The notes under the pieces: model-generated
Told to the model about the DNA's origin: nothing
The model's database searches: none
What the model saw: only the letters and a program-made list of their open reading frames with translations
Translations under genes and position numbers: made by a program
Shown: positions 41,081 to 50,995 of the stretch, piece after piece
Layout of the letters: every line of letters begins with the position of its first letter
Numbering within the stretch: the stretch's first letter is position 1
NCBI GenBank assembly: GCA_964465155.1
Contig: CAYXIH010000001.1
Span: forward strand, 62,001-126,000
Length of the DNA: 64,000 nt
Direction of reading: 5' to 3'
DNA from: Spiro-02 sp964465155
Lineage (GTDB): Bacteria > Spirochaetota > Spirochaetia > Sphaerochaetales > Sphaerochaetaceae

Positions 41081-44000
41081 CTACTGGTACTGGCGGCAAC
41101 CAGGGCCAGTGATGGTACTCCTTCCTCCTGATCCCTTTACGATATCTATCCGGACGGGGATCCTCTCCTTGAGGGAGTCTACATGGCTGATTACCCCGAT
41201 AAGCTTGCCGCTTGACTGCAACGTTGCCAGGGTGTCGAGCGTCATCTCCAACGATTGTGGGTCCAATGTGCCAAATCCTTCGTCAAGGAACAGGGAATCA
41301 ATCTGCACGTTCTGGCTCGACATCTGGGACAAGCCAAGTGCCAATGCCATGGATATGATGAAGCTTTCGCCACCTGAGAGATTTGCAGCTGAACGTTCAT
41401 CTCCACCTTGGCAGGCATCAAGGATCACCACATCCAGCTGGCCTGATGAACCACGGGCTAGGAGATAGCGGTCGCTCATGAGGGCCAGCTTTTTGTTGGC
41501 ATGGGACAGGAGCATGTCGAACGTGATTCCTTGGGCATACGTGCGGAACTTCTTGCCGTCGCTTGATCCTATCAGGTCGTTGAGGCTTGCCCAAACATCA
41601 TATCGAGCCTGCTGTGATTCCATCTTCGACTTGAGTTCCACTTGTTGTTCCTGGTTCTCTGAATCTTGCTTGAGCTGCGAATTGATTTCGCCTTGCTCAG
41701 TGAGGATTTCATCATAGGCGTCTTGCTGTTCCTGCAGGTGTAGTTCCAGTTCCTGTTGTGGCATGTCTGATTGCTTGGGTGCACCTTGTTCCAATTCCTT
41801 GGCTTTGGAATGGAGATCCTGTTGGTGAACCTCAAGCGCCAGCCGCTGGTCGTGAAGTTCCTTCCTCACCAAGGAGTATTGTCGGATCGTATCTTCAGTG
41901 AGGAGGAGGGAATTGAATTCCTGTTCTCCTGCAAGGCCTATCTGCTTCAGGGCTGTATCGAAGTTTTGTTGATGCTGCTCTAACAAGCATTGGTGCTCGA
42001 GCAGTGACGCTTCATGATCCTTCCTGGCGCGCTTGTTTGCCTCATAGTCAGTATTGGCAGAATCGGCAGATGTTCTGGCTTCTTCCAGTGCCATGTTTGC
42101 CGATTCCATGGATTGCTGCATCTGCTGTTCTGCCTCATCGCAATCTTCCTCACCAAACAGCTCTTTCCTTGCTGTCTGAATGGAGTTCATGTCAGATGTG
42201 CATGCGTGTGCTTCCTCTGTTGCGTCAGCAAGGTCTTGTTGTACTGTCTGCACCGATGTGTGTTGTGCTTCACAGCGTGTCCGGAGGTTTGCGAGTGTAG
42301 CCTCCGAAGTACTGGTTGTGCTCACGGCTTCTGTCAGCAATGCAGCTAGCGAGTCAATTTGGTCGTTGAGATCCGAATCATCCAGAACAATGCCGTAGAG
42401 TGTGAGATCGTCATACAATTGACCATGCATCTCATCCGCTTGCTTGGTGAGTGAGGCAGTCTGTTCTGTTGCATGTACGAGAGAAGTGTTGGCACGCAGG
42501 AGCTGGTTGTCCAATTCTTGTATTTTGGTATTGAGTGTCTCTTGTTGGTTGTCGATGCTGTCGAGCTTCTCTCGTGTTTCTGATTGCTGTAAAGAGAGTG
42601 CCTTCAGAGAGGAATGAGCTGTTTCAAGACTTGTTAATTCTTGTTTTGCAAGTTCTTGTTGTGTGATGGTCGTTGCATGGAATGTCTCGATGCTCATGCC
42701 TGGTGGCAGTTGCGACTCCTCAAATTGCTTGATATGTCCTTCGATCTCCGAGATCGTTGCAATACTCCTGCGCAAGGATTCCTTGGATGTGGCCAGTTGC
42801 TCCTTTGTCGAATCTATCTGTGATTGCAGTGCTTCAATTTGCTGGTGTGTCTGAGCTAGTTCATCTTGCTCCTTTCCGTTGGTATAGGAGAGGGGAGCAG
42901 GATGTGTCGTCGAGCCACACAACGGGCAGGGTTCATCCTCCTTCAGGCACGGGATAAACTGGGCGAGTCCGATAGTCTGCTCAAGACGAGTCTTTGATTG
43001 CAGGAGGGACTGGGTTATTCCTTGCTTGAATTGGAGGTCTTTTTGGAGTTGGTCCATGGTGGCTTGATGGGTATCACGTTGTTGTTGCTCAAGTGTAAGG
43101 TTGCCAATGTGCTCCTTGATGGAATCGATGGATGCAAGAGTTTCCTGCAGGCGCTGTTGGTGTTGCTGTGCTTCCAAGATACAGGTAGTAATCTCCTTGC
43201 CGTGCAGGATGCTGGCAATACCTGTTTCTTGTTCTGCGAGCAATTGCAGGGTGTGCTGCAGCTTCTTGTGTTCGAGGTCCAATATTGAGGCTTCTTCTCG
43301 CTTGGGCTTGAGCAATTTGTTTGTGGAGGCAATGGTCTCTTGAAGCTGTTCCTCCGTAGCTTTGGATTGTACAGCTGCTCCCCGTAGGCGTTGCATGTCC
43401 ATGGCCAGGTTGTTCAGGCGTGAGGCTTCTTTGAGAAAGCGTGCATGGTGTGGATATTGCTTGAGCAACTCCGCCGCCTGCTTGCTGTCGAAGGTGCATT
43501 GCTCGATATTGGAGTGTATCAGCGCAATGTCATTGTTGATGGAAGCGACTCTGGTTGAGAGTGTTTCCTGCTTTTTGGTCAATTGAGTCTGCAGTTCTGC
43601 TTTGTTCTTGAGTTCCAGGTCGAGCACACGGACGTTCTTGAGGAGTTTCTGTTGCTCAAGTTGCTTGTCCAAGGCTTGCTTGTGCTCTTGGGTTCTTGTT
43701 TGCATCAGCAGCTTGGCTTGTTGTGAACGCTCTTCCAACGTTGCTTGTTCTTCCTGCAGGGCTGCCCCTTTTGCTACGAGGCTTTCCTGCTGGACGCGCC
43801 CCTTGACCAAGTCGTTGTACGTGCTTGCATACGGGTCGATACGTTCCCATTGCGTGAGTGCCTGCAGTTGTGGTTGGGCTTCAGTCTCTTTGTGTGCAAG
43901 GATGCTTGCATCTGTATCGAGCTGGAGCAATTCGCTGTCGATCTTCTGTCGCTGTTGGTGCCAGGTAATTGCAAAGCGGATGTCTTGCAGCTGGGTCTGT

Positions 44001-44704
44001 TTGGCCGACGCTTGTTGTGAGAGCTCAAGGGTCCTGTCCTGCAGTTGTTGGCGTTGCTCGTCGGTGAGGAGGTTCAATGAACTACAACGGATCTTGAGGT
44101 TGGAAAGGGCATCGCCTTCAGTCTTGTAGCGCTGATAGACGCTTTTGGATATCTCCGAATAGATCTCAGTACCGGTGATATGTTCTAGCATTGGGGCACG
44201 TTCGTCACCCTTGCATTGCAGGAACTTGGAGAACTGGCCCTGGGCAAGCATCACGGAACGGAGGAACTGGTCAAACGTCATGCCCGTGATCTCTACGATC
44301 TTGCTGGCGCATTCCTTGATTTTGTCGCAGAGCACTTGATGGGTGTCTTCACATGTGATTCTCCACTTCGCAGCCTGGAGTTTCCCATCTGCTTTGCCCC
44401 GTGCACGCGACTGGGAGTAGGAGCATCTGTACGTACTGCCATGGATCCTGAATGTCAGGTCGCTATAGAAATCGGCAGTTCCCTTGCTCATTACTTCGTT
44501 TGAGTTTGCATTGATCGAGTCGATTCTCGGAGTTTGTCCGTACAGCGCAAGGGAAATGGCATCGAGGATCGTCGTCTTGCCACTTCCTGTCGGGCCACTG
44601 ATGAGGAACAGGCCGCTGTCGAGAAACTGGGGGTTTGAAAAATCTATCTCCCATTGCCCATACAACGAATTGATATTCGAGAACTTCAGCGTCAGCATCC
44701 TCAT
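41081..44704 (-). CDS. sbcC: Exonuclease SbcC (Rad50-like ATPase)
   Basis: A 1207-residue SMC-like protein. Walker A G-P-T-G-S-G-K-T is at residues 37-44. Two very long Gln/Glu-rich coiled coils flank a central zinc hook C-P-L-C near residue 593. The ABC signature L-S-G-G-E is near residue 1108, and Walker B with D-E-G-F-G-T-L-D near 1135. With SbcD it forms an ATP-dependent dsDNA exonuclease and hairpin endonuclease that processes palindromes and blocked DNA ends. ATG 44704 overlaps the sbcD stop (ATGA). The length fits the family (about 1000-1200). Confidence 0.97.
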   Translation of the reverse strand: MRMLTLKFSNINSLYGQWEIDFSNPQFLDSGLFLISGPTGSGKTTILDAISLALYGQTPRIDSINANSNEVMSKGTADFYSDLTFRIHGSTYRCSYSQSRARGKADGKLQAAKWRITCEDTHQVLCDKIKECASKIVEITGMTFDQFLRSVMLAQGQFSKFLQCKGDERAPMLEHITGTEIYSEISKSVYQRYKTEGDALSNLKIRCSSLNLLTDEQRQQLQDRTLELSQQASAKQTQLQDIRFAITWHQQRQKIDSELLQLDTDASILAHKETEAQPQLQALTQWERIDPYASTYNDLVKGRVQQESLVAKGAALQEEQATLEERSQQAKLLMQTRTQEHKQALDKQLEQQKLLKNVRVLDLELKNKAELQTQLTKKQETLSTRVASINNDIALIHSNIEQCTFDSKQAAELLKQYPHHARFLKEASRLNNLAMDMQRLRGAAVQSKATEEQLQETIASTNKLLKPKREEASILDLEHKKLQHTLQLLAEQETGIASILHGKEITTCILEAQQHQQRLQETLASIDSIKEHIGNLTLEQQQRDTHQATMDQLQKDLQFKQGITQSLLQSKTRLEQTIGLAQFIPCLKEDEPCPLCGSTTHPAPLSYTNGKEQDELAQTHQQIEALQSQIDSTKEQLATSKESLRRSIATISEIEGHIKQFEESQLPPGMSIETFHATTITQQELAKQELTSLETAHSSLKALSLQQSETREKLDSIDNQQETLNTKIQELDNQLLRANTSLVHATEQTASLTKQADEMHGQLYDDLTLYGIVLDDSDLNDQIDSLAALLTEAVSTTSTSEATLANLRTRCEAQHTSVQTVQQDLADATEEAHACTSDMNSIQTARKELFGEEDCDEAEQQMQQSMESANMALEEARTSADSANTDYEANKRARKDHEASLLEHQCLLEQHQQNFDTALKQIGLAGEQEFNSLLLTEDTIRQYSLVRKELHDQRLALEVHQQDLHSKAKELEQGAPKQSDMPQQELELHLQEQQDAYDEILTEQGEINSQLKQDSENQEQQVELKSKMESQQARYDVWASLNDLIGSSDGKKFRTYAQGITFDMLLSHANKKLALMSDRYLLARGSSGQLDVVILDACQGGDERSAANLSGGESFIISMALALGLSQMSSQNVQIDSLFLDEGFGTLDPQSLEMTLDTLATLQSSGKLIGVISHVDSLKERIPVRIDIVKGSGGRSTITGPGCRQYQ

Positions 44705-45933
44705 GGCGTCTCCTCCAATACATCCTGTATGGAGAGCTGCTCCATGGTCTCGTCAAATGCCCCCAGCAGTTGTTCCTGCTGTTGCTGGGAGAGTTGTTCT
44801 TCATCAAGCCTCCGCATGAAAATCTGCCGGGGCGTCATGTCCCGTAGGTCCTCCGAGGCCTCTTGCTGGCGGAGTATCTCGCTGGTCTTCCGTTCGTTGC
44901 GCAAGGAGAGTACTTCAACTTCCACAGGGAGGACTTGTAATATTTCCTGGACACGCTCGCGCAAGTCATTGATGAAATCGTCACCGGTATATGAGATTTC
45001 TGCCCAGATGCTTCTGCCTTCGATGATATGTTCCTCAGTTGCCTCAGCATGTAGTTGGGCCTCTATGGTAGGAAGGTCTCCTGCTATCCGAACGATATGT
45101 CGTTGCTTTGGGATTGGGAGGAGGGTGACATTGGTATCTCCAGCGGATGTGATGTCGATGATGCATGCCTCTTTTTGCTGATGTGCCTCCGAGAAGCTCA
45201 TGGGAATCGGAGACCCACAGTATCTGATATTGGGGTTGCCTCCTACTATCTGTGGGACATGGATATGGCCCAGAGCCACATAGCAGCAATTCGGCAGGGA
45301 TGCCGGATTGACATGGGAGAGGGTACCTACCTCCAAATCCATGCGTTGGTTGTCTTCGCTGGTTGTCGCACCTGCGGTGAAGAGGTGGGCCATCGTGACA
45401 AAGGGGAGATGGTGTTTCTCCATTTCGAGTGCTGCTTGTGCTATATGCTCTGCTATTGCCTCTGAAATGGCTTGTGAACGTTCTGTAGGAGTCTCAAACC
45501 CGCCGCTGATCCGTACATCCCGTTCCCTGAGGAACGGGATGGCCAGGATTCCGATCTCCTGAGTCTTGTCAGCGTTGGACAGCACCAGGCACTCATGCTC
45601 GGCGTCGGCTTCTGCCACGACATGGATTTCCATGGTCTCAAGTAGTGGTGCAGTCACTGCAAGGAGGGACGGGCTGTCGTGGTTGCCAGATGTGACGACC
45701 ACCTGGACACCACCGATCTTGGAGACTTCATGGAGGAAGCTGAAGTAGAGTTTCTGTGCACTGGAGGAAGGGGTAGTGGTGTCATAGATGTCACCACTGA
45801 CCAGGAGGATATCTATATGCTGGTTCCTGACAACATCCAACAGCCACGCAAGGAATGACTCGTGCTCCTCGTGCCTACGACGGCCGTTGAGCTGTTTGCC
45901 GAGATGCCAGTCAGATGTATGCAGTAACCGCAT
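44701..45933 (-). CDS. sbcD: Exonuclease subunit SbcD (Mre11-like nuclease)
   Basis: A 410-residue metallophosphatase-fold nuclease. Metal ligands are visible as D8-W-H10, G-D49-I-Y, G-N-H-D at residues 82-85, and L-G-H-I-H later. A capping domain and a C-terminal SbcC-binding region follow. It forms the catalytic part of the SbcCD complex in recombination and repair. It lies 8 bases after smpB in the same direction and overlaps sbcC by 4 bases, so the three are probably one transcript. Confidence 0.97.
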   Translation of the reverse strand: MRLLHTSDWHLGKQLNGRRRHEEHESFLAWLLDVVRNQHIDILLVSGDIYDTTTPSSSAQKLYFSFLHEVSKIGGVQVVVTSGNHDSPSLLAVTAPLLETMEIHVVAEADAEHECLVLSNADKTQEIGILAIPFLRERDVRISGGFETPTERSQAISEAIAEHIAQAALEMEKHHLPFVTMAHLFTAGATTSEDNQRMDLEVGTLSHVNPASLPNCCYVALGHIHVPQIVGGNPNIRYCGSPIPMSFSEAHQQKEACIIDITSAGDTNVTLLPIPKQRHIVRIAGDLPTIEAQLHAEATEEHIIEGRSIWAEISYTGDDFINDLRERVQEILQVLPVEVEVLSLRNERKTSEILRQQEASEDLRDMTPRQIFMRRLDEEQLSQQQQEQLLGAFDETMEQLSIQDVLEETP

Positions 45934-45941
45934 GGTCCTCC

Positions 45942-46415
45942 CTAGTAGTTGAGCTGCTTCAGCTCCCTGCGGGCGTCACGGTTCATGTCACGCTCCTTGA
46001 TCGCATTGCGCTTGTCATGCAACTGCTTGCCCCTGCACAAAGATACTTGCACCTTGACGAGGTTTCCCCTCAGATACACCTTGGTCGGGATCAAGGTAAA
46101 CCCTTTCTCCTCTACTTTCCTGCGGAACTTCTTGATCTCCTGCTTGTGGGCAAGGAGCCTCCGTTCTTGGTCGCTCTTGTGGTTGAACAGGCCTGCATGC
46201 GAGTAGGGCTGGATGGTGAATGCAACGAGCACCAACCCTTTTGGAGTGACTTTTACATAGCTATCTACAAAACTGAACCGGCTTTCACGGATTGACTTGA
46301 CCTCTGTGCCTACCAATGAGATACCGCACTCAAGGTCTTCGATCACTTCATAGTTGAAGTACGCCTTTTTATTTGTTTGGAGGACCTTCACGTCATCCTT
46401 TGAAAACTTTGCCAT
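45942..46415 (-). CDS. smpB: SsrA-binding protein SmpB
   Basis: A 157-residue tmRNA partner. The oligonucleotide-binding barrel has F-N-Y-E-V-I-E and G-I-S-L-V-G-T-E-V-K-S-I-R. The basic C-terminal tail K-R-N-A-I-K-E-R-D enters the decoding centre. It delivers tmRNA to stalled ribosomes; the ssrA gene is at 19413-19786. ATG 46415 is used because GGGAG lies just upstream; the upstream in-frame codon at 46427 is less likely. The start overlaps the PEGA-protein gene's stop region by a few bases. Confidence 0.97.
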   Translation of the reverse strand: MAKFSKDDVKVLQTNKKAYFNYEVIEDLECGISLVGTEVKSIRESRFSFVDSYVKVTPKGLVLVAFTIQPYSHAGLFNHKSDQERRLLAHKQEIKKFRRKVEEKGFTLIPTKVYLRGNLVKVQVSLCRGKQLHDKRNAIKERDMNRDARRELKQLNY

Positions 46416-46417
46416 TT

Positions 46418-47902
46418 CTACTCCCAAGCTATCCGGAAGCCAGTGTATTCCGAACAGGTTGCCTTTGCGGCGGTTCCGACTGTATTGATGGTAATGTCGG
46501 TCGGTATGTTGATGTATGAACCACCTTTGACGATAATCTCCGTCTGCACATCAAGCAAGTCTATTGTTTGCACCAAATCCGTCAGATTGCCGCTGAGCCT
46601 GCCAAGGGGGATGAACGGGCTGCTGGTCATCTCCCAGACACCACCGAGCAAGCCAAGGGGGGCAACTGTCTCATCGCCGACAGATACCAGCGTCCGTGAG
46701 TATGTGGATGCTTCTGTTGCAGCAACGCTCCACATCTGCTGGGTCGGGACAAACACATGCCTTCCTGTCTTGTCGCTCAGCCATTGGCAGTAGGCCTGGG
46801 CCGCATGGTAGCTGATATTGCGGATGGGTCTGCCGCTTTGCACGACGGTAGTCGGAGAAATTCCGGCAAGGTAATACTCATCGACCAATCCCTCGGCTAC
46901 CAAGGCAGTTGTGTTTGCCTTGGCCCACTTGGGATTCTCTTCGATAAAGCGTGCCCATTGGTATTCTGTTACTTCTTGGGAAGCAAGTGAGAAGCTTCCG
47001 GTATCGACCTCAACGCCAGCCATGGTTACTGCTGGCCAGATGTCAAGGACAGTGGTGCCCATGACAAACTGTGCCGGTTGGTACGTGAATCCCTTGATAG
47101 CCATGTCATCTACGGCCAAGGTAGCTGGAGTCTTCACGACTTGGGGTGGATTTGCCGCAAGCCCGACATCTGTTGTGGATGTCTCATTGGAAAAGAGGTC
47201 TGTGGCTGCCTGCATCAACTGACTGGACGTCACTGTCTCAAAAGATACTCCTGCACGAGACAGGATGCCTGAGGCCTCGGTGGCGTCTTCCAAGATGGTC
47301 TTGCTGGTGATATGTGCTACAGCCAGTTGCCATGCCTGCCCGAGCAATTCCTGTAGCTGGGGTGATGGGATGTCCTGGGAAGCAACCACCATGTCCGATG
47401 CCCAGTTGGAGAACAGGGGAGGGTAATGGTAGCGGTCATCGAAGTCAGTCACGCGTGACCATGCGGCAACCTTGTCCAGGAAACTCCTTGTGATGGTCTG
47501 TGCCAGCTGCATGTCTACGTTGAGGCTGGTGTTGGAGATGGTCATCCGCCTGGGTGCGAGCCATGTGAAGAACACTGGATGGCCGACTTTGACATCCACA
47601 GTCTGGAGGACAACACCGTCCTTGGTGAACTGTACCTCATGGGTGCCACTGTCTATCCACGTCTCGCTGGGTGTTCCTCCCTTGTATGTTCCGTCAACGG
47701 TTACCGCAACGTTGGAGAGTGGGCTGGTGAAGGTGACGTTCTTGCCCCCCTTGAGAATCCCGGGAAGAAATCCGACCAGGAATACCACCAGGAGGATGGC
47801 GAGTATCATGAGTATCAATATAAAGATGCCAGGGCGCATGCCCATGACCGTTGGCAACTTGACTGGTGGTACCTCGGGGAGGTTCACGATCGGTTTTTTC
47901 AT
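46418..47902 (-). CDS. Membrane protein with PEGA-like and SUMF/FGE-like domains
   Basis: About 494 residues. A membrane helix lies at roughly residues 24-50, followed by a PEGA-like stretch (V-A-V-T-V-D-G-T-Y-K-G-G-T-P) around 60-100, a linker, and a C-terminal formylglycine-generating-enzyme-like fold. The fold has Q-E-V-T-E-Y-Q-W-A-R-F, Y-C-Q-W-L-S-D-K-T-G and F-V-P-T-Q-Q-M-W. The end reads G-F-R-I-A, where true FGE has G-F-R-C, so a key catalytic Cys is missing. It is therefore unlikely to mature sulfatases; an envelope-binding or structural role is likelier. The start is uncertain (47902 or 47923). It is divergent from lepB. Confidence 0.75.
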   Translation of the reverse strand: MKKPIVNLPEVPPVKLPTVMGMRPGIFILILMILAILLVVFLVGFLPGILKGGKNVTFTSPLSNVAVTVDGTYKGGTPSETWIDSGTHEVQFTKDGVVLQTVDVKVGHPVFFTWLAPRRMTISNTSLNVDMQLAQTITRSFLDKVAAWSRVTDFDDRYHYPPLFSNWASDMVVASQDIPSPQLQELLGQAWQLAVAHITSKTILEDATEASGILSRAGVSFETVTSSQLMQAATDLFSNETSTTDVGLAANPPQVVKTPATLAVDDMAIKGFTYQPAQFVMGTTVLDIWPAVTMAGVEVDTGSFSLASQEVTEYQWARFIEENPKWAKANTTALVAEGLVDEYYLAGISPTTVVQSGRPIRNISYHAAQAYCQWLSDKTGRHVFVPTQQMWSVAATEASTYSRTLVSVGDETVAPLGLLGGVWEMTSSPFIPLGRLSGNLTDLVQTIDLLDVQTEIIVKGGSYINIPTDITINTVGTAAKATCSEYTGFRIAWE

Positions 47903-47967
47903 GTGGGTAAAGGTATCCTCCATGCACGAACTTGTCAACTTGCTGTGATTGTGATACGTTGCTTGAC

Positions 47968-48972
47968 ATGGACGAATTCTTCACGAGCATCGAGAGGCAC
48001 ACAGAAGCGTTCCTGACCCTCCGCAAAGCCAAGAAGGCGGCACAACTTGCTGCCCGCAAGCCCCGTACATTCTGGGGAGAAGTTCGCGGTTGGATAGACG
48101 CGATCGTATTTGCTGTGTTTGCAGTCCTGCTGATCAACCAATACCTCTTCCAACTGTTTGTGATACCCACTCCCTCCATGGTTCCAACCTTGCTTGTCGG
48201 AGACAGGGTATTCGTCAACAAAACCTCATATGGCATAGAGCTGTATCCTACTGGTCCGAAGATATGGGCAAAACACCGGACACCCCAGCGCGACCAGATC
48301 ATCACATTCTACAACCCCGATTATGATTCACGTGGTCCTTTCTATGATATCCTGACGCAAGTGCTCTACATGGGGACCTTCTCGTTGGTCAACATAGATG
48401 TGGATGCCGATGGCAATCCCCGTGAACGGCTGTATGTAAAGCGTGCAGTGGGCATGAGTGGCGACGTGGTCCGCCTGGAGGACGGCAATGTGCTGATCAA
48501 CCCAGCGGGAACCACCAGCTTCATCAAGGAGTCCCAGTTCAGGGCCGACAATACGTTGGTACAGACCCAGCAGCGCCTGCTCGAAGAGGATATCTATCCT
48601 GGCATCCGGGCATGGGGGACATTGGCTGCGTATCAGGAGAAGGGGCTTGCTTCCCAAGTTCCTGCGCATGTCAGTGCCGACTTCAAGTCGATCTCAGGAT
48701 ACAACTCACCTCCTGATGCATACCAGGCTTACCAGAGCATGAACCGGACCTTGCGGCAACTCGACCCCTCGGATTTTGCGGCACGCAGCGCTTCTGCCCA
48801 TTATGAGAATGGCATATATGTTCCCAAGGGGTATGTGCTTCCGATGGGTGACAACCGTGACAACTCCTACGATGGGAGATACTTTGGACCAGTGCCCGAC
48901 ACCGACGTCAATGGCCGTGTGGTCTTCCGCTTCTGGCCGTTGAACAGGATGAAGAACCTTGCCAATTCCTGA
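47968..48972 (+). CDS. lepB: Signal peptidase I
   Basis: A 334-residue inner-membrane protease removing signal peptides. The transmembrane anchor is about residues 43-63. The catalytic Ser70 lies in P-T-P-S-M and the general-base Lys158 in Y-V-K-R-A. The late signature G-D-N-R-D-N-S-Y-D-G-R-Y-F-G is present. There is an insertion of about 60 residues between box C/D and this motif. ATG 47968 is preferred over the longer frame at 47932. The ribosome binding site is weak. It ends 7 bases before the hemW-like start. Confidence 0.95.
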   Translation: MDEFFTSIERHTEAFLTLRKAKKAAQLAARKPRTFWGEVRGWIDAIVFAVFAVLLINQYLFQLFVIPTPSMVPTLLVGDRVFVNKTSYGIELYPTGPKIWAKHRTPQRDQIITFYNPDYDSRGPFYDILTQVLYMGTFSLVNIDVDADGNPRERLYVKRAVGMSGDVVRLEDGNVLINPAGTTSFIKESQFRADNTLVQTQQRLLEEDIYPGIRAWGTLAAYQEKGLASQVPAHVSADFKSISGYNSPPDAYQAYQSMNRTLRQLDPSDFAARSASAHYENGIYVPKGYVLPMGDNRDNSYDGRYFGPVPDTDVNGRVVFRFWPLNRMKNLANS

Positions 48973-48979
48973 CCGTTTC

Positions 48980-50131
48980 ATGAATCCCGGATTCCCTGTA
49001 TCGTTGTATGTCCATGTTCCATTCTGCAACGCCAAGTGCGACTATTGTGCGTTCCATTCGTTGGGGCGGAAAGCATGGGACAGCAGTGGAATGCCCGAAC
49101 TCTTTGTGCAGCGGTGCGAGCAGGAGATATTGGCCTGCGCCAATGCATTGGGCAAACCATTTGAGACAGTGTTCTTTGGAGGTGGAAATCCCGGGTGCCT
49201 CTCGGTGTCACAGTTGCAGCGCCTGCTGCATGCAAGCTCTGTATATGGGCGGAGCAAGGAATGCACCATTGAGATGAATCCAGAGTCCCTGACACCGGCA
49301 TATGCGCCGCTGTTCGGCCAATATATTGACCGGCTGAGCATGGGGATCCAATCCCTGAACCCAACGGTGCTTGCCACCTTGGGCCGGAACGTGTCGGAAC
49401 AACAGGTATTGCGCGGGATAGAGATGGCGAAATCCATGCGGGACGCCTATGGTACCCGCCTGAGCTTTGACTTGATGACCTGCATCCCAGGCCAAAGCAT
49501 TGACATGGCCCAAGATGACATCCGCAAGTTGGTTGGGCTTGCAGATCCCCAGCATATCTCGTTGTATTGCCTGACGATTGAAGATACTACCCCCCTTGCG
49601 GCACGGGCATCTTCGATAGATGAAGGCATGCAGGAGCAGATGTTGCGCTCCTGTTGGAAGACACTGGGTGAACTTGGGTATTCCCAGTATGAAGTATCGA
49701 ACTTCTGCCGCTTTGGAGGGGAGTGCCTGCACAACAGCGTCTATTGGGACTTGGGCCAGTACATCGGGCTGGGGCCAACGGCAGCAGGCACTGCTTTTGA
49801 CGGGCCGTCCATCTGCCGGTGGGAATGCCAGCAGGATGCCCATGCCTATTGCTCGACCAGCCTGTTCGAAGGGTATGTGTATGAACATTTGGAAAGCGCC
49901 CAGGAACTGGAAGAGTATCTCTTGGTTGCATTGCGTACCACACGAGGAATCGACAAGGCAAAGTTCCTGAAACGGTTTGGCAGGTCCTTCGACTCGTTGC
50001 TCCACGCAGGTGGTGACAAGCACCTCAATCCAGGCGATGCAGTGGATACAAAAGACAATTTCCATCTCACCCAAGACGGCCTGATGGTGATGGATACGAT
50101 ATTGCTGGATCTTGCAATGGCGGCAGATTGA
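48980..50131 (+). CDS. hemW: HemW-like radical SAM protein (coproporphyrinogen oxidase family)
   Basis: A 383-residue radical SAM protein. Cys16, Cys20 and Cys23 (P-F-C-N-A-K-C-D-Y-C) are the cluster ligands, followed by F-F-G-G-G-N-P and the S-M-G-I-Q-S motif. The C-terminal HemN-type domain is present. Family members HemN oxidise coproporphyrinogen III, while HemW-type proteins carry heme and lack that activity. Extra sequence features that separate the two were not decided here, but the length and C-D-Y-C-A-F pattern fit HemW better. ATG 48980 is chosen over TTG 48959, which would overlap lepB. Confidence 0.88.
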   Translation: MNPGFPVSLYVHVPFCNAKCDYCAFHSLGRKAWDSSGMPELFVQRCEQEILACANALGKPFETVFFGGGNPGCLSVSQLQRLLHASSVYGRSKECTIEMNPESLTPAYAPLFGQYIDRLSMGIQSLNPTVLATLGRNVSEQQVLRGIEMAKSMRDAYGTRLSFDLMTCIPGQSIDMAQDDIRKLVGLADPQHISLYCLTIEDTTPLAARASSIDEGMQEQMLRSCWKTLGELGYSQYEVSNFCRFGGECLHNSVYWDLGQYIGLGPTAAGTAFDGPSICRWECQQDAHAYCSTSLFEGYVYEHLESAQELEEYLLVALRTTRGIDKAKFLKRFGRSFDSLLHAGGDKHLNPGDAVDTKDNFHLTQDGLMVMDTILLDLAMAAD

Positions 50132-50164
50132 TTGAACAAGCAGGCATGAATCACCTGTAGCCCC

Positions 50165-50194
50165 TTGACACCACTTTTTTCACTATGGTAACGT
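50165..50194 (+). promoter_or_regulatory. Promoter candidate for yebC-ruvCAB
   Basis: TTGACA (50165-50170) is a perfect -35 box; TAACGT (50189-50194) is a weaker -10 with an 18-base spacer. A 10-base palindrome GTAACGTTAC (50188-50197) overlaps the -10 region. Confidence 0.45.
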
Positions 50195-50247
50195 TACGAG
50201 GTTCACATAACAAAGCATTCTATTTCATCAATATAAAGAGGTTCAAC

Positions 50248-50991
50248 ATGTCCGGCCACAGTAAATGGGCAACGATCAAACACAAGAAGGGTGCCGCGGA
50301 TGCAAAACGCGGGCAAATGTTCACAAAGCTGATCAAGGAAATCATGGTCGCAACGAAGATGGGTGGAGCAGAGCCCGATAGCAATGCACGCCTGCGCACC
50401 GCCATCCTCAAGGCCCGTGCCGAGAATATGCCCAAGGACAATATCGACAGGGCAATCAAGAAAGGTTCCGGCGAACTTGGCAACTCCGTATACTATGAGC
50501 TTACCTACGAAGGATATGCACCTGGTGGTGTCGCCATCATCATCGACACCCTTACCGACAACAAGAACCGTACCGCAGCAGACGTGCGCAGCACGCTGAC
50601 AAAGCTTGGTGGTTCCCTGGGTGCAACGGGTTGTGTCTCCTACATGTTCCAGACAAAGGGTGTCATCACCTATGATGCAACCAAATATGCAGAGGACATG
50701 ATCTTTGAAGTCGCATTGGAAAACGGTGCCGAGGACGTGAATACCGATGATGGTATCATTGAAGTGACCACCGCTGCCTCCGATTTCGCAAACGTGCTGG
50801 AAGCTATGCAGGCTGCTGGTTTCGAGCAGGAGAGCGCTGAGGTCGACAAGATTGCCGATACCACCGTCTCCCTCGATGCCGAGAAGGCCCGCAAGGTCAT
50901 GAAGATCGTTGACAAGCTCGAGGAACTCGAGGATGTACAGCAGGTCTCCACGAACCTTGACCTTCCAGACGACTACGAAGACGAAGAATAA
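50248..50991 (+). CDS. yebC: YebC/PmpR-family transcriptional regulator or translation factor
   Basis: A 247-residue protein with the family N-terminus S-G-H-S-K-W-A-T-I-K-H-K-K-G. Y-E-G-Y-A-P-G-G-V-A and T-D-N-K-N-R-T follow. YebC proteins are either DNA-binding regulators or factors easing ribosome stalling at prolines. ATG 50248 is right after AAAGAGG. It is directly followed by ruvC (4 bases), the standard yebC-ruvC-ruvA-ruvB arrangement. Intact. Confidence 0.96.
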   Translation: MSGHSKWATIKHKKGAADAKRGQMFTKLIKEIMVATKMGGAEPDSNARLRTAILKARAENMPKDNIDRAIKKGSGELGNSVYYELTYEGYAPGGVAIIIDTLTDNKNRTAADVRSTLTKLGGSLGATGCVSYMFQTKGVITYDATKYAEDMIFEVALENGAEDVNTDDGIIEVTTAASDFANVLEAMQAAGFEQESAEVDKIADTTVSLDAEKARKVMKIVDKLEELEDVQQVSTNLDLPDDYEDEE

Positions 50992-50995
50992 CAAT

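Noticed and set aside
46418..47902. FGE-like protein as aerobic maturase for the two sulfatases
   Set aside because: A key C-terminal Cys is missing, the protein is membrane-bound and far from the sulfatases, and a proper anaerobic maturase sits next to them.
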